Source of the DNA: Homarus americanus
Lineage: Eukaryota; Arthropoda; Malacostraca; Decapoda; Nephropidae
Direction: 5' to 3'
Assembly (NCBI RefSeq): GCF_018991925.1
Contig: NW_024738608.1
Span: forward strand, 651,748 to 715,747
Length of the DNA stretch: 64,000 nucleotides
The first letter of the stretch is position 1; every line of letters begins with the position of its first letter. Positions 49,005 through 60,733 of the stretch are shown in pieces. A program made the position numbers and the translations under genes. The notes under the pieces were generated by a model. The model made no database searches and was not told the origin of the DNA. It was given only the letters and a program-made list of their open reading frames with translations.

Positions 49005-51517
49005 AATTGGCAGCGTACTATGTGTAACCCACGCCCTCCTTGTCTCTTGTTATAGGTGACAGCGAACTATATACGTTAATTCACGCCTTCGGCTAGTTAT
49101 TATTATGTAATGGTAGCAGCTTAACTCAACGTGAAACTCACGCCTTCCCCTCGTTAGCCATAACACCTGGCTCGCTTCTTATCCTTCATTTGATTCAGTC
49201 TAAGTATTGTCTACAATTGTGTAATAAGTAATTCCTGTGTCGTAGCGTCAGAGCGCTGAAAAGTGGCCTAGTGTGTCACCTAAGTATAGCCTGGCAAATG
49301 TCTCTCGTCGGTATGCGCGAATTTTTTTTCTAGAAATATGTCTGTGCTTAATAATATAATTTCAGTGTTCCCTGCGTTCTGTGAAGTTCCTCAGTATCCC
49401 AAGGCGCATTTTAAATGGTCGGTCAGTGTTAAATGTACCCATTGTGGTTGAAGGATAGAAGCGTGTGTCTGTACTAACCATTATAACTTAGCATGTCTTT
49501 TAACCCATCCCTCCTCCGTCCTAACCCCTCACCTCACCCCTCCTGCACACTCCATCCGTTCCTGCCTCCCTCCTCGGCCTCTGCCCCTGCCTCCCAAGGT
49601 TCCCTGCCCCTACCCCGCCCTGCCCTGCCCCTGCCCCGCCCTGCCCTGGCCCCGCCCCGCCCCGGTTACGCTGAATACACTCAACACCTCAGGCCTTCCC
49701 TTGTAGGTCACGCCAAGGCATCATGGCCGAATGTTTCGCCCCACCTGTCTGCACCAACAAGTTTTGTCCTGTGAGTTAGTTATGCTTTGAAATCGGTGGT
49801 TAGTGTTACTTAATATTGCGATAATTACAGAGCTTCACTCAGTGTGTTTTTATGCTAGTATGATTTGTAATGTTCTCTTTGACGCGTAGTGATAAATAAT
49901 ATTCAATGTAGTGAGCAGAGCTTCACTCCCCGACCCAGCCTAATGAGAAAATTGTCGTGACGGAAATAATAGTTACCAAACATTGACGTAACTTATAAAG
50001 CAATTTTTTTTTTTTTTGCGAATGCACTTCCAACTAATCCATCATCCCTTTAGGATTGTTTCTCTGGCAAATATCACACACAGTACCGCCCCATGGCTAG
50101 CCGGAATCCGACCACAGCACATATAAGAAGAGAAGTAGCAGCGTGAGGAATGCAGCGTGAGGAATGCAGCACCACACCCGCCACACACCACCCCACTTCT
50201 TTCAAGTCCTACCTGGTCTAGGATTAAGAAGAGTTTATATTTTTCTACTAGGAAGTTAAGGAGTGTGGAATGTAGTGCCACACAACGAACCCTGGTGAGC
50301 CCAGCCAGGGAGGGATTCACCACTGTAGAAGGTGTAAGACAGGACGGTCTTTGGTCTCGCCGACACTCACGTACGGAGGGCGAGGCCTGGTCCGCGGAAC
50401 CTGCCTTACGAGTCATCTAAGGAGACGACAGCCCAAGCAGTGGACCGGCTTTCATCCCGGCCGGAGGGGGCCGACGGCAGAGGAACAGAAAATCGTCTGG
50501 AATATGTTGAAAACGAAGATGTATAAAGAAATACAGATGGAGCAGAAAAATTCATCTGGAATATGACGGAAAACGAAGATGTATAAAGAAACGCAGATGA
50601 GCAGAAAAATCGTCTGGAATATGAAAATGAAGATGTATAAAGAAACGCAGGTGAACAGAAAAATCATCTGGAATATTATAGAAACCAGGAGGAAGTGAGA
50701 AGTCAGATGTGGTGACACGACCTACAAAGTGCGGTATTGAAGAAGGAAAAACGTGCTATGTGAAGACAGAAGAGACGCTGTGCTGACATCAGAAGAAAGT
50801 CGACAATGAAAAGGTGGATAATTAGAAGGACCAATCGACTACCGTTGTTGTGCTGCCGGCATTCCTTATTTTCAGATACCAGCTGGATGGAGGACTTGAG
50901 CCATGCTGAACCCAACAAATGTACTGATGTTGTTGATGTTGCTGATGTGTAATAAAAAGATATAATACCCTAACATGTGAAGCAGGAGCATTTTGTATGA
51001 AGTATTTCATTCTCTGATTTTTGTTAACATGTACTACAAAGAATGTTTTTTTTTTAAAAAAGATTAGTCACTTTTTCTATGAGTTCATTTGATCAATGTT
51101 TTGCACTACGAAACACAATGTTGTAGGCATTTACTGACTGAGATGAATTATTATTTTGACACGGCCTGGTTAGGCAATGTAACACCTGATTTTGTTTGTA
51201 GAATGTGATTTGCAAGTTTGCCTCGGACACTATGCTAGATATGAAGGATCTTTAGATCACTCTATGTTCAATTACTGTGTATGTATTTTATTTTTTTCTC
51301 CTGTCATAGAAGCTTTAATCTTGGCGGGAGGTATAGTAAGCTTTGTCAGATCAAACTATGCCAGTAGAAAAACATACATCTCTAGGGTTATAATTTGTAA
51401 AATGTAAGGATGCATTATCGCCTCAGGGACGATATTAGATACTGCACATGATGTTACTGTCTACTTTAAATGTATCATCAGTTCTCTGAGCATGTAAGCT
51501 TTGGTCTTGGCGGGAGG
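49005..51517 (+). other. Inner element internal region 1, non-coding
   Basis: The primer binding site region reads AATTGGCAGCGTAC, altered relative to ATGGCGGCAGCGTAC in copy 2. A C-rich GCCCTGCCC-type tract lies at 49,600-49,665. Four tandem ~57-bp repeats sit at about 50,486-50,692 (each with GAACAGAAAATCGTCTGG or AAAATCATCTGGAATAT). A near-copy of the polypurine tract and LTR start, CTTGGCGGGAGGTATAGTAA, lies at about 51,317, ahead of the real one at 51,507. No retroviral-type protein domain is visible; short open frames such as 51,192-51,407 are shared with copy 2 but match no known family. Confidence 0.7.
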
Positions 51518-52874
51518 TGTAGTGATGGTTTGTCAGACCACAGCTTACATCTCAGAAACTCTAGGCCTTCCCTAGGTCAAGTGTAGGGTAACTCTGCGGT
51601 TGACCAAGGATTGTAAATCAACTAGCTCCCCCTCCCATGTCACACATGTAAGAGGGCACCAGCCGGCTCTCTCCCAATATACACAATGTCCTACACCGCA
51701 GAGGGGGGCCAGTCTTGACCCGACGTTTGAGGGGTCAAGTGTAACTCTCACGGTGGACCGGGGGTTACAAATCAACTAGCTCCCCTCCCATGTGACATGT
51801 CACCACAACAGACATGTAAGAAGGCACCAGCCGACCCTCTTCCAATATACAATAACCTACTCTCTGAACAAAGGCCGGACCTGACCTCACAATTAGCCAG
51901 GTCAAATGTAACCCTTGGAGCCCAACTCAAGGGGCCACAAATCAACCAGGGCCTCTCGTGTCACACGGCCCCACCTGATGACTTCTCCTTACATCTCAGA
52001 AACTCCAGTCTGACCCGACGTTTGGGAAGTCAAGTGTAGGGGAACTCTCACGGTTGCTCTCCCAATATACACACGGCCCCACCTGATGACTTTCCCAGAT
52101 AGTTCTGAAAAAGTCCAGGCCTGACCGCACATTTGCGAGGTCAAATGTAAGGAGACCCTTCGCCGCCCCCCCCCCCCGGCCAGCTGAACCTGACGGCTCG
52201 CATCCCAATATATAGGACGTCCTGGTCCTCCCTCGGGATTCGCAGAGAAGTAGTTGTCTTGTAACAAGGTGGCCAGCTACTACACCACCAGGCCTGCTCG
52301 AGAGAAGTCAGGGGCCGGAGGCAAGTCGCCTCCGGTCAGGACCGAGACTTCCCTCCGGTGTCCCAGCTAAGCAGTCGCCCACCCGACACCAGTGTCCCCG
52401 CTAAGCAGTCGCCCTCCCGATACCAGTGTCCCAGCTAAGCAGTCGCCCTCCCGACACCAGTGTTCCAGCTAAGCAGTCTCCCTGCTAGGCCTTCCCTAGG
52501 TCACGTGAGTGTTTGTCAGAGCTTTCCATGGGATGAGTTACCTACGTGGGAAGTGTATTCATTTCATGTTCGTGTCCGAGAATCAGAGTGTCTAGTAACG
52601 TAATATGATGTCCTAGTAACGTAAATATAATGTCCTAGTAACTTCAATAGAAGGTGTTATTAATGTGTCCATGTCATGTTCGTAATTAATAAAGAGTTGT
52701 AACGAAGCAGTGTTTGAGAAGTCGCCTTTAAGAACGTAATAGATGTGTATTGACGTGTAAGACACGACCAGTGTACGATAAGAGTAAATAACTATCACGG
52801 CCACGCTACCAAAATCTTCCTCTCTTTATACTCTATCTCTATATCTTCTACTCTTAAAAGTTTGTAACATTACA
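51518..52874 (+). repeat. Inner element LTR 2 (shared middle LTR)
   Basis: About 1.36 kb. The first ~560 bp are almost identical to LTR 1 and LTR 3, apart from a C-run length difference near 52,167. It has an extra block of four ~35-bp repeats (CAGCTAAGCAGTCGCCCTCC type) at 52,361-52,490, of which only one remains in LTR 3. AATAAA at 52,688-52,693. Ends AACATTACA. Confidence 0.83.
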
Positions 52875-55347
52875 ATGGCGGCAGCGTACTATGTGTAACC
52901 CACGCCCTCCTTGTCTCTTGTTATAGGTGACAGCGAACTATATACGTTAATTCACGCCTTCCTCGCTTAGTTATTATAATGGTAGCAGCGAACTTAACGT
53001 AAACTCACGCCTTCCCTCGGTTAGCCATAACACCTGGCTCGTTTCATCCTTCATTTGATTCAGTCTAAGTATTGTCTACAATTGTGTAATAAGTAATTCC
53101 TGTGTCGTAGCGTCGTAGCGTGAAAAGTGGCCTAGTGTGTCACCGTTACAGCTCAAGTAAATGTCTCTCGTCGTGGTATGCGCGAATTTTTTTTTTCTAG
53201 AAATATGTTCAGTGCTTAATATAATTTCTCAGTGTTCCCCGCGTTCTGTGAAGTTCTCAGTATCCCAAGTGCATTTTAATTGTCGGTCAGTGTTAAATGT
53301 ACCCATTGTGTTTTAGCGATAGAAGCGGTGTCTGTACTAACTATTATAACTTAACATGTCTTTTAACCTACATCCTCCTCCCTGTCCTAACCCTCACCTC
53401 ACCCTCCGTACCCATCCGTTCCCGCCTCGCTCCGCCCTGCCCTGCCCTACCCCGCTCCGCTCCTGCCCCGCCCGCGCCCCGCCCCGCGCCCCGTCCCGTG
53501 CCCCGTCCCGGTTACGCCACTCAACACCTCAGGCCTTCCCTAGGTCACGCGCGCATCATGGCCGAATGTTTCCCGCCCCACCCGCCCGTGTGACCACCAA
53601 TGTTTTGTCCTGTGAGTTATGCTTCGAAATTGGTGGTTAGTGTTACTTAATATTGCGATAATTACAGAGCTTCACTCAGAGTGGTTTTATGCTAGTATGA
53701 TTTGTAATGTACTCTTTGACGCGTAGTGATAAATAATATTCAATGTAGTGAGCAGAGCTTCACTCCCCGACCCAGCCTAATGAGAAAATTGTCGTGACGG
53801 AAATAATAGTTACCAAACATTGACGTAACTTATAAAGTAAATATTTGTTTTTTTTTGCGAATGCACTTCCAACTAATCCATCATCCCTTTAGGATTGTTT
53901 CTCTGGCAAATATCACACACAGTACCGCCCCATGGCTAGCCGGAATCCGACCACAGCACATATACGAAGAGAAGAAGCAGCGTGAGGAATGCAGCACCAC
54001 ACCCGCCACGCACCACCCCACTTCTTTCAAGTCCTACCTGGTCTAGGATTAAGAAGAGTTTATATTTTTCTACTAGGAAGTTAAGGAGTGTGGAATGAAG
54101 TGCCACACAACGAACCCTGGTGAGCCCAGCCAGGGAGGGATTCACCACTGTGGAAGGTGTAAGACAGGACGGTCTTTGGTCTCGCCGACACTCACGTACG
54201 GAGGGCGAGGCCTGGTCCGCGGAACCTGCCTTACAGTCATCTAAGGAGACGACAGCCCAAACAGTGGACCGGCTTTCATCCCAGCCGGAGAGGGGCCGAC
54301 GGCAGATGAACAGAAAATCGTCTGGAATATGTTGAAAATGATGATGTTGCAGAGAAGAAATGCAGATGAAGCAGAAAAATTCATCTGGAATATGACGGAA
54401 AACGAAGATGTATATAGAAACGCAGATGAGCAGAAAATTCATCTGGAATATGAAAATGCTCTAAACGTAGAGGAAGCGCAGGTGAACAGAAAAATCATCT
54501 GGAATATTATAGAAACCAGGAGGAAGTGAGAAAAAGTCAGATGTGGTGACACGACCTACAAAGTGCGGTATTGAAGAAAGAAAAACGTGCTATGTGAAGA
54601 CAGAAGAGACGCTGTGCTGACATCAGAAGAAAGTCGACGATGACAAGGTGGATAATCAGAAGGACCAATCGACTACCGTTGTTGTGCTGCCAGCATTCCT
54701 TATTTTCAGATACCAGCTGGATGGAGGACTTGAGCCATGCTGAACCCAACAAATGTACTGATGTTGTTGATGTTGCTGATGTGTAATAAAAAGATATAAC
54801 ACCCTAACATGTGAAGTAGGAGCATTTTGTATTTTGTATTTAATTCTCTGATTTTTGTTAACATGTACTACAAAGAATGTTTTTTTAAAAAGATTAGTCA
54901 CTTTTTCTATGAGTTCATTTGATCAATGTTTTGTATTACCAAACACAATGTTGTAGCCATTTACTGACTGAGATGAATTATTATTTTGACACGGCCTGGT
55001 TAGGCAATGTAACACCTGTTTTTGTTTGTAGAATGTGATTTGCAAGTTTGCCTCGGACACTATGCTAGATATGAAGGATCTTTAGATCACTCTATGTTCA
55101 ATTACTGTGTATGTATTTTATTTTTTTCTCCTGTCATAGAAGCTTTAATCTTGGCGGGAGGTATAGTAAGCTTTGTCAGATCAAACTATGCCAGTAGAAA
55201 AACATACATCTCTAGGGTTATAATTTGTAAAATGTAAGGATGCATTATCGCCTCAGGGACGATATTAGATACTGCACATGATGTTACTGTCTACTTTAAA
55301 TGTATCATCAGTTCTCTGAGCATGTAAGCTTTGGTCTTGGCGGGAGG
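52875..55347 (+). other. Inner element internal region 2, non-coding
   Basis: It begins with primer binding site TGGCGGCAGCGTACTATG (52,876-52,893). Same content as internal region 1: CGCCCCGCGCCCCGTCCC-type GC tract (53,440-53,520), AAAATTCATCTGGAATATG repeats (54,305-54,525), the duplicate CTTGGCGGGAGGTATAGTAA (55,151) and the final GGCGGGAGG before LTR 3. No coding domain is found. Confidence 0.72.
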
Positions 55348-56625
55348 TGTAGTGATGGTTTGTCAGACCACAGCTTACATCTCAGAAACTCTAGGCCTTC
55401 CCTAGGTCAAGTGTAGGGTAACTCTGCGGTTGACCAAGGATTGTAAATCAACTAGCTCCCCCTCCCATGTCACACATGTAAGAGGGCACCAGCCGGCTCT
55501 CTCCCAATATACACAATGTCCTACACCGCAGAGGGGGGCCAGTCTTGACCCGACGTTTGAGGGGTCAAGTGTAACTCTCACGGTGGACCGGGGGTTACAA
55601 ATCAACTAGCTCCCCTCCCATGTGACATGTCACCACAACAGACATGTAAGAAGGCACCAGCCGACCCTCTTCCAATATACAATAACCTACTCTCTGAACA
55701 AAGGCCGGACCTGACCTCACAATTAGCCAGGTCAAATGTAACCCTTGGAGCCCAACTCAAGGGGCCACAAATCAACCAGGGCCTCTCGTGTCACACGGCC
55801 CCACCTGATGACTTCTCCTTACATCTCAGAAACTCCAGTCTGACCCGACGTTTGGGAAGTCAAGTGTAGGGGAACTCTCACGGTTGCTCTCCCAATATAC
55901 ACACGGCCCCACCTGATGACTTTCCCAGATAGTTCTGAAAAAGTCCAGGCCTGACCGCACATTTGCGAGGTCAAATGTAAGGAGACCCTTCGCCGCCCCC
56001 CCCCGGCCAGCTGAACCTGACGGCTCGCATCCCAATATATAGGACGTCCTGGTCCTCCCTCGGGATTCGCAGAGAAGTAGTTGTCTTGTAACAAGGTGGC
56101 CAGCTACTACACCACCAGGCCTGCTCGAGAGAAGTCAGGGGCCGGAGGCAAGTCGCCTCCGGTCAGGACCGAGACTTCCCTCCGGCGCCCAGCTAAGCAG
56201 TCTCCCATCTCCCTGCTAGGCCTTCCCTAGGTCACGTGAGTGTTTGTCAGAGCTTTCCATGGGATGAGTTACCTACGTGGGAAGTGTATTCATTTCATGT
56301 TCGTGTCCGAGAATCAGAGTGTCTAGTAACGTAATATGATGTCCTAGTAACGTAAATATAATGTCCTAGTAACTTCAATAGAAGGTGTTATTAATGTGTC
56401 CATGTCATGTTCGTAATTAATAAAAAGTTGTAACGAAGCAGTGTTTGAGAAGTCGCCTTTAAGAACGTAATAGATGTGTATTGACGTGTAAGACACGACC
56501 AGTGTACGATAAGAGTAAATAACTATCACGGCCACGCTACCAAAATCTTCCTCTCTTTATACTCTTATACTATCAATATTCTACCTATATGTAATCCTCT
56601 TCTTGCAATATTTTGTCTCATTACA
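55348..56625 (+). repeat. Inner element LTR 3
   Basis: About 1.28 kb, nearly identical to LTR 2 for its first ~830 bp, with a shorter C run. AATAAA at 56,419-56,424. The last ~60 bp (TATCAATATTCTACC...) differ from the ends of LTRs 1 and 2 but still finish CATTACA next to the TCCC duplication. Confidence 0.8.
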
Positions 56626-56629
56626 TCCC

Positions 56630-57628
56630 ATTAAATGTGCAAGTGCCCTCATTGGTAATGTTCCCGGTGTTCGTGACCCTAACGACCCGGAAACGTTAAA
56701 ACTCTCCTCGCCACCAGCACCAGTCCCCACGCCACCTGCTGAGGACGACGCCTCGCCACCTGCCGAGGTCGCCTCGCCACTCTCTCACGCCGCCACGCCT
56801 GCCGCCAGGGTCCAAGCTGTAGGGCCACGGACGGCGAAGGTGAAACGACCGCATCCCCTGATTCTGCCGAATTTGTTGCCACTGACTGTGACGCCCAAGG
56901 AGTTCGCCAAGCTTCAAGACTCGTGTGCCACTCTGAAGCGGGTAAGAGAGAAGGTGACTTCCGGGGAGGAGGATCAGGTGAGAGATGGGTCGGTTTATAA
57001 GTTTGTTTCTATTAATGGGGTGTTACACAGGTCTTGTGTTTCATCCAAGCGACCAGCTAAAGTAGGTCGGTTTTTACTTGTTGTCCCTGCTGTTTGTCGT
57101 AGTAACATTCTCTCTGTAGCTCACAAGAGCTCTCTTGTAAGTCACTGTTCTCGTAGAAAAACTTATAGGAAGGTTGCTGATCAGTTTTACTGGCCAGGTA
57201 TGGGAGCGGATGTTAGAGCTTTTTGTAGGAGTTGTGATCAGTGCCCACGTATGTCCGCCAAGGGTAGAGTCCGTCCTGCTCCACTTGAACCCTTACCCAT
57301 CGTTGCAGAACCTTCTTCTCGGGTAGCCATAGATTTTGTTGGTCGATTCTCACCCCCTTCCTCTAAGAAGCCTAAATTACATCAAGCTAATTTGTTAAAG
57401 CAATATAATTGCAGGACCCACATTGCTCGTGTCCTTGACGATGACCCCAAGCTGGAGTTAGTCGAGGCACTACCCTGCAAGAGTTCCTGTGAAGTTCGGA
57501 CGCCAGAGTCTGTTGATCTCGGTTGCCAGTTGCTGCCAACACCTGACGAGATAGAAGAATCCTCTACGGCAGGAAATAGGCCCAAACTTAAACTTGGACT
57601 GAAGTGGACCCCACGTGCAGTTCCTTGA
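56630..57628 (+). pseudogene. pol: Outer element: protease end plus integrase remnant, core deleted
   Basis: The frame resumes at the codon after the TCCC duplication with ALIGNVPGVRDPNDPE, the segment that ends protease in Gmr1-like elements. A Pro/Ala-rich linker and TVTPKEFAKLQDSC follow. Next is the integrase zinc-binding domain, with His pair AHKSSLVSH, FYWPGMGADVRAF and Cys pair CRSCDQC (about 57,119-57,245). The catalytic core starts with AIDFVGRF, whose Asp (57,332-57,334) is the first of the D,D-E triad. About 30 bp later (around 57,365) the frame jumps to LHQANLLKQY, the motif near the integrase C-terminus. The second Asp, the Glu and most of the core are therefore deleted. The frame ends at 57,628 with a short tail; reverse transcriptase and RNase H are missing. 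Confidence 0.88.
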
Positions 57629-57788
57629 TACGGCCTTCGTTTTGGACATCAAGTTTCCACCTATTCTTTTCTATGACCTTTCTTTTTTGTGCAATGTGTA
57701 TTTAAGCATTTGTTGTAAGATGATTATGCTTTGTGTACTAATCTTAAGTTTTAATCTACCTTACAGTAGATTTTTGTTGGGGGAGCAG
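57629..57788 (+). other. 3' untranslated region and polypurine tract of outer element
   Basis: About 150 bp of AT-rich sequence leads to GGGGGAGCAG (57,779-57,788), the probable polypurine tract that primes plus-strand synthesis, directly before the 3' LTR. Confidence 0.75.
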
Positions 57789-58520
57789 TGTAAGGGCAGA
57801 AACGATCCTCCGGCTAGTTACCGCTGCTAACTCGCTCGTTTGCTGGTGCAGACGACACTTGGGGTGGTTGGACGGAGGTGATAACGGCAGCGACTATCTC
57901 CGCCACGGCAGATTCAACCCAGCCGCCATACCGTCAGTATCTAGCTACCCTGCTGTCCGTCAAATTCTGGCTGTGATCTCATCATAGGTCCTGGACTCGT
58001 GGGCTGTGTTCCCAGACCTTCACCTATCAACTGCCAACTCTCTGGTCATCTACCACTACCGCATACCACGACCATCAATTCATCACATTCCGTCGGTGCC
58101 CCGGTGTTCTCCTGCCTTTTCAAGACGTTGCTGAGTGTGGAGTGAATGGACGCTTCCCTACCCTGAGTGTGCATCACCGTGTTCCAGAACCTTCCCCAGG
58201 GCCACTGCCGTAGGAAATATTTGTTCATTGTTTGATTCCATTAATTGCTGACTCCCCTTTATTGTTCGATTCTATCAATTGTTGACTCCATTTAATTGAT
58301 TGATTCCATTAAATGTTGCTTCCATTAATTGTTTGACTCCCGTAATTATTTGATGATTGTTGAGTGGTGTCAGAGTTTTGTTATATTTTTATAGTAGAGA
58401 GATGCCAATCTCTAACGGTTGTTTGTTATTCCTCGGAAAACCATGGTCCTTGACTTTCCTTTATTAAGATCCTGATTAGCCTGGTAAGGGATTTCTATCC
58501 CAAAGTCCCAGGCCTTTACA
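57789..58520 (+). repeat. 3' LTR of outer Gypsy element
   Basis: 732 bp, begins TGTAAGGGCAG and ends GGCCTTTACA; partner of 45,372-46,103. Followed at once by TATGG. Confidence 0.95.
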
Positions 58521-58525
58521 TATGG
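58521..58525. other. Right target-site duplication TATGG of outer element
   Basis: Matches 45,367-45,371. Confidence 0.93.
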
Positions 58526-58551
58526 GGATTAAATATTAGAAAATAATTAAT

Positions 58552-59045
58552 TTAACCCTTTGTGGACGATGGTTTAAACCTTGATGACGACAGCTTAACC
58601 CTTTGAGGATGATGATTTAACCCTTTGAGGATGATGATTTAACCCTTTGAGGATGATGATTTAACCCTTTGAGCACGATTGTTTAACCCTTTGAGGACAA
58701 TACTTTAACCCTTTGAGGAAGATGCTTCAACCCTTTAAGAATTGTTTAACCCTTGGAGAAAGAGATTTTTAACCCTTTGAGGATAATGATTTAACCATTT
58801 GAGGATGACTGTTTAGCCCTTTGAGGAAAATATATTTTAACCCTTTGAGGACAACATTTTAACTCTCTGAGGACTATATTTTAACCCTCTAATGAAACTA
58901 TTTTAAACCTTTGAGGACGATGATTCAACCCTTTGAGGACGATGATTCAACCCTTTGAGGACGATGATTCAACCCTTTGACGACGATGATTCAACCCTTT
59001 GACGACGATGATTCAACCCTTTGACGACGATGATTTAACCCTCCA
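58552..59045. repeat. 22-bp minisatellite, about 22 copies
   Basis: Tandem AACCCTTTGAGGATGATGAT + TT, with GACGATGATTC variants in the right half and several length variants in the middle. Right-hand copies are more uniform. Confidence 0.92.
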
Positions 59046-59559
59046 GTACTAAAGACATTCGCTTGGGTTTTACACTTGAGAGAAAGATTAAAAATGTTAA
59101 CTAGACCTCTGTGACCTTGACCTAAACTACTATAACCGCTTCATTAGTCAATTTGCCATATTAGGTCATTTTATCGCACCGTTTGGGGTTTGCTACAATT
59201 ATGCTGTTAACTTTACCTAACTAGTATTTTTCTTATTCTTCTCTGTATCTACTGTGTTTAGTCTTAATTCTTTAACTTCTCATTCTATTCTTTCTCCTAT
59301 TCACCATTCCATACACTCTTTTAATCCATCCTTTATTAATTTTCCTCTTTCCTTATTTATTCACTCTACTTATTCCTCTTTCTATATACTCTTCTGATGC
59401 TTTATTTCGTCAATTTCCTTCTTTCCTTGTTTGCTCAACACTTCTAATTCCTTATGCAACACGACGTATAGTAATCTCAGCTTACTGCAGTTCCCCATCC
59501 AATTTGTTGTAACGAAAACAAGTTAAGCTTTTACACACGAAAATAAGCTGTGTCATGCC

Positions 59560-59562
<3 letters not shown>
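59046..59562. other. Unassigned AT- and pyrimidine-rich DNA
   Basis: No gene recognised. Confidence 0.5.

Positions 59563-59597
<35 letters not shown>
59563..59597. repeat. (GA)n microsatellite
   Basis: About 17 GA units. Confidence 0.94.
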
Positions 59598-59601
<4 letters not shown>

Positions 59602-59631
59602 AGCATAAGATGAACAACTTATCTTTTTTAT

Positions 59632-59790
59632 CTGTACCTGCATACCTGTAACTGTATACCTGTACCTGTATACATTGTACCTGTACACCTGTAACTGTAT
59701 ACCAGTACCTGTTCACCCTGTACCTGTATACCTGTACCTGTTCACCCTGTACCTGTATACCTGTACCTGCACACCTGGACCACTATACAC
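59632..59790. repeat. CTGTACCTGTATAC short tandem repeat
   Basis: Repeats of CTGTACCTGTATAC and CTGTACCTGTTCACC in 12-28 bp steps. Confidence 0.85.
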
Positions 59791-59852
59791 GTATCTGTTT
59801 CCGTTTCAGTTTTCTATGCATGAAGTTAGTCAGTGTCACTCTTCTCCACTCA

Positions 59853-60066
59853 CCCATACATCCACCCATAACCCCACTCCGCCATACATGCACCCATAAT
59901 CCCACTCCACCATACATCCACCCATAACCCCACTCCACCATACATCCACCCATAACCCCACTCCACCATACATCCACCCATAACCCCACTCCACCATACA
60001 TCCACCCATAACCCCACTCCACCATACATCCACCCATAACCCCACTCCACCATACATCCACCCATA
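59853..60066. repeat. 28-bp minisatellite, about 7 copies
   Basis: Unit CCACCCATAACCCCACTCCA + CCATACAT. All copies are nearly identical except the second (CCGCC, GCACCC, AATCCC). Trp/Gly/Val-rich minus-strand open frames derive from it. Confidence 0.93.
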
Positions 60067-60394
60067 AATGTTCCGTGATTTTTTTCGCTATTTGAAGATG
60101 TTTTCGCTGTATGGGAATGTGTTTGTTGTTTAATGATATAATCACTATTTGAGGTTTTCGCTATTTAGTAATGTTTTCGCTGTTTGGTGACGTTTTTCCA
60201 ACCATTCTCAAAGAATCTTTTTATAAAGGTATTTCCCCGCTATATAAGGATCAAGGTACAATTCAACCTTAAAATGCCGCTGACGTTTAAGCCAAATATG
60301 GATAACTTTTCGTGTTTGTTGCTGTAAGTTAATGGGAATTACTTTTATAATTGGTAACATTTGTTCTTTGTTTCGTGTTTACTGCCGTTTACTA
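60067..60394. other. Unassigned DNA with TTTTCGCT motifs
   Basis: ATGTTTTCGCTGTTTGGTGA and related phrases recur about five times between 60,075 and 60,200, a decayed repeat. Nothing else is recognised. Confidence 0.5.
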
Positions 60395-60490
60395 TTACAA
60401 CCTAACCGAATTATATATAAATTAGGTTATATTAGTCTAAGTTAGGTTAGGGAAGCTACGATTAGGTTAAGTTAGGCTAGGTTATTAATG
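60395..60490 (+). repeat. Degenerate TTAGG-like cluster
   Basis: Scattered ATTAGGTTA, GTTAGGTTAGGG and GTTAGGCTAGGTTA over about 95 bp, related to arthropod telomere repeats. Confidence 0.6.
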
Positions 60491-60544
60491 ATTACATCCC
60501 TCCATAGATAGATAGATAGACATACATTACACTACACTAGCCTA

Positions 60545-60733
<189 letters not shown>

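Larger units (their letters stand above)
47806..56625 (+). mobile_element. Nested non-autonomous LTR element with three LTRs and two internal regions
   Basis: The insert starts TGTAGTGATGG and ends CATTACA (TG...CA). It is bounded by TCCC on both sides (47,802-47,805 and 56,626-56,629). It consists of LTR 47,806-49,004, internal 49,005-51,517, LTR 51,518-52,874, internal 52,875-55,347 and LTR 55,348-56,625. After the first two LTRs a TGGCGGCAGCG-type primer binding site follows, and before LTRs 2 and 3 lies a purine stretch GGCGGGAGG. Neither internal region (about 2.5 kb) contains a reverse transcriptase, integrase or protease motif that I can find, so it resembles a LARD-type non-autonomous element. 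The LTR-int-LTR-int-LTR form is what recombination between two copies would give. Confidence 0.82.
45372..58520 (+). mobile_element. Gmr1-like Gypsy/Ty3 LTR retrotransposon, defective, carrying a nested LTR element
   Basis: Two 732-bp LTRs, both starting TGTAAGGGC and ending CCTTTACA, flank the element. The bases TATGG lie immediately outside on both sides (45,367-45,371 and 58,521-58,525), a perfect 5-bp target duplication. The LTRs differ at about eight positions by eye (near 1%), so insertion was fairly recent. Internal order is primer binding site, gag with a SCAN-like capsid, zinc knuckle, protease, [nested element 47,806-56,625], end of protease, integrase remnant, polypurine tract. Protease running straight into integrase is the order known for Gmr1-like elements, whose reverse transcriptase lies after integrase. 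Here RT and RNase H are absent. Without the nested insert the element is only about 4.3 kb, too short to be complete. Confidence 0.93.

Noticed and set aside
51192..51407. 71-codon plus-strand frame identical to one at 55,022-55,237
   Set aside because: Identity reflects the duplicated internal region; no known domain, and it ends within the duplicated purine-tract region.
47806..56625. First reading of this block as a 3.8-kb satellite array that replaced reverse transcriptase
   Set aside because: TG...CA ends, TCCC duplication, primer binding sites after the LTRs, purine tracts before them, and restored protease register fit a three-LTR nested element better.
59783..60145. Trp/Gly/Val repeat frames of 71-120 codons on the minus strand
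   Set aside because: Translations of the 28-bp minisatellite.
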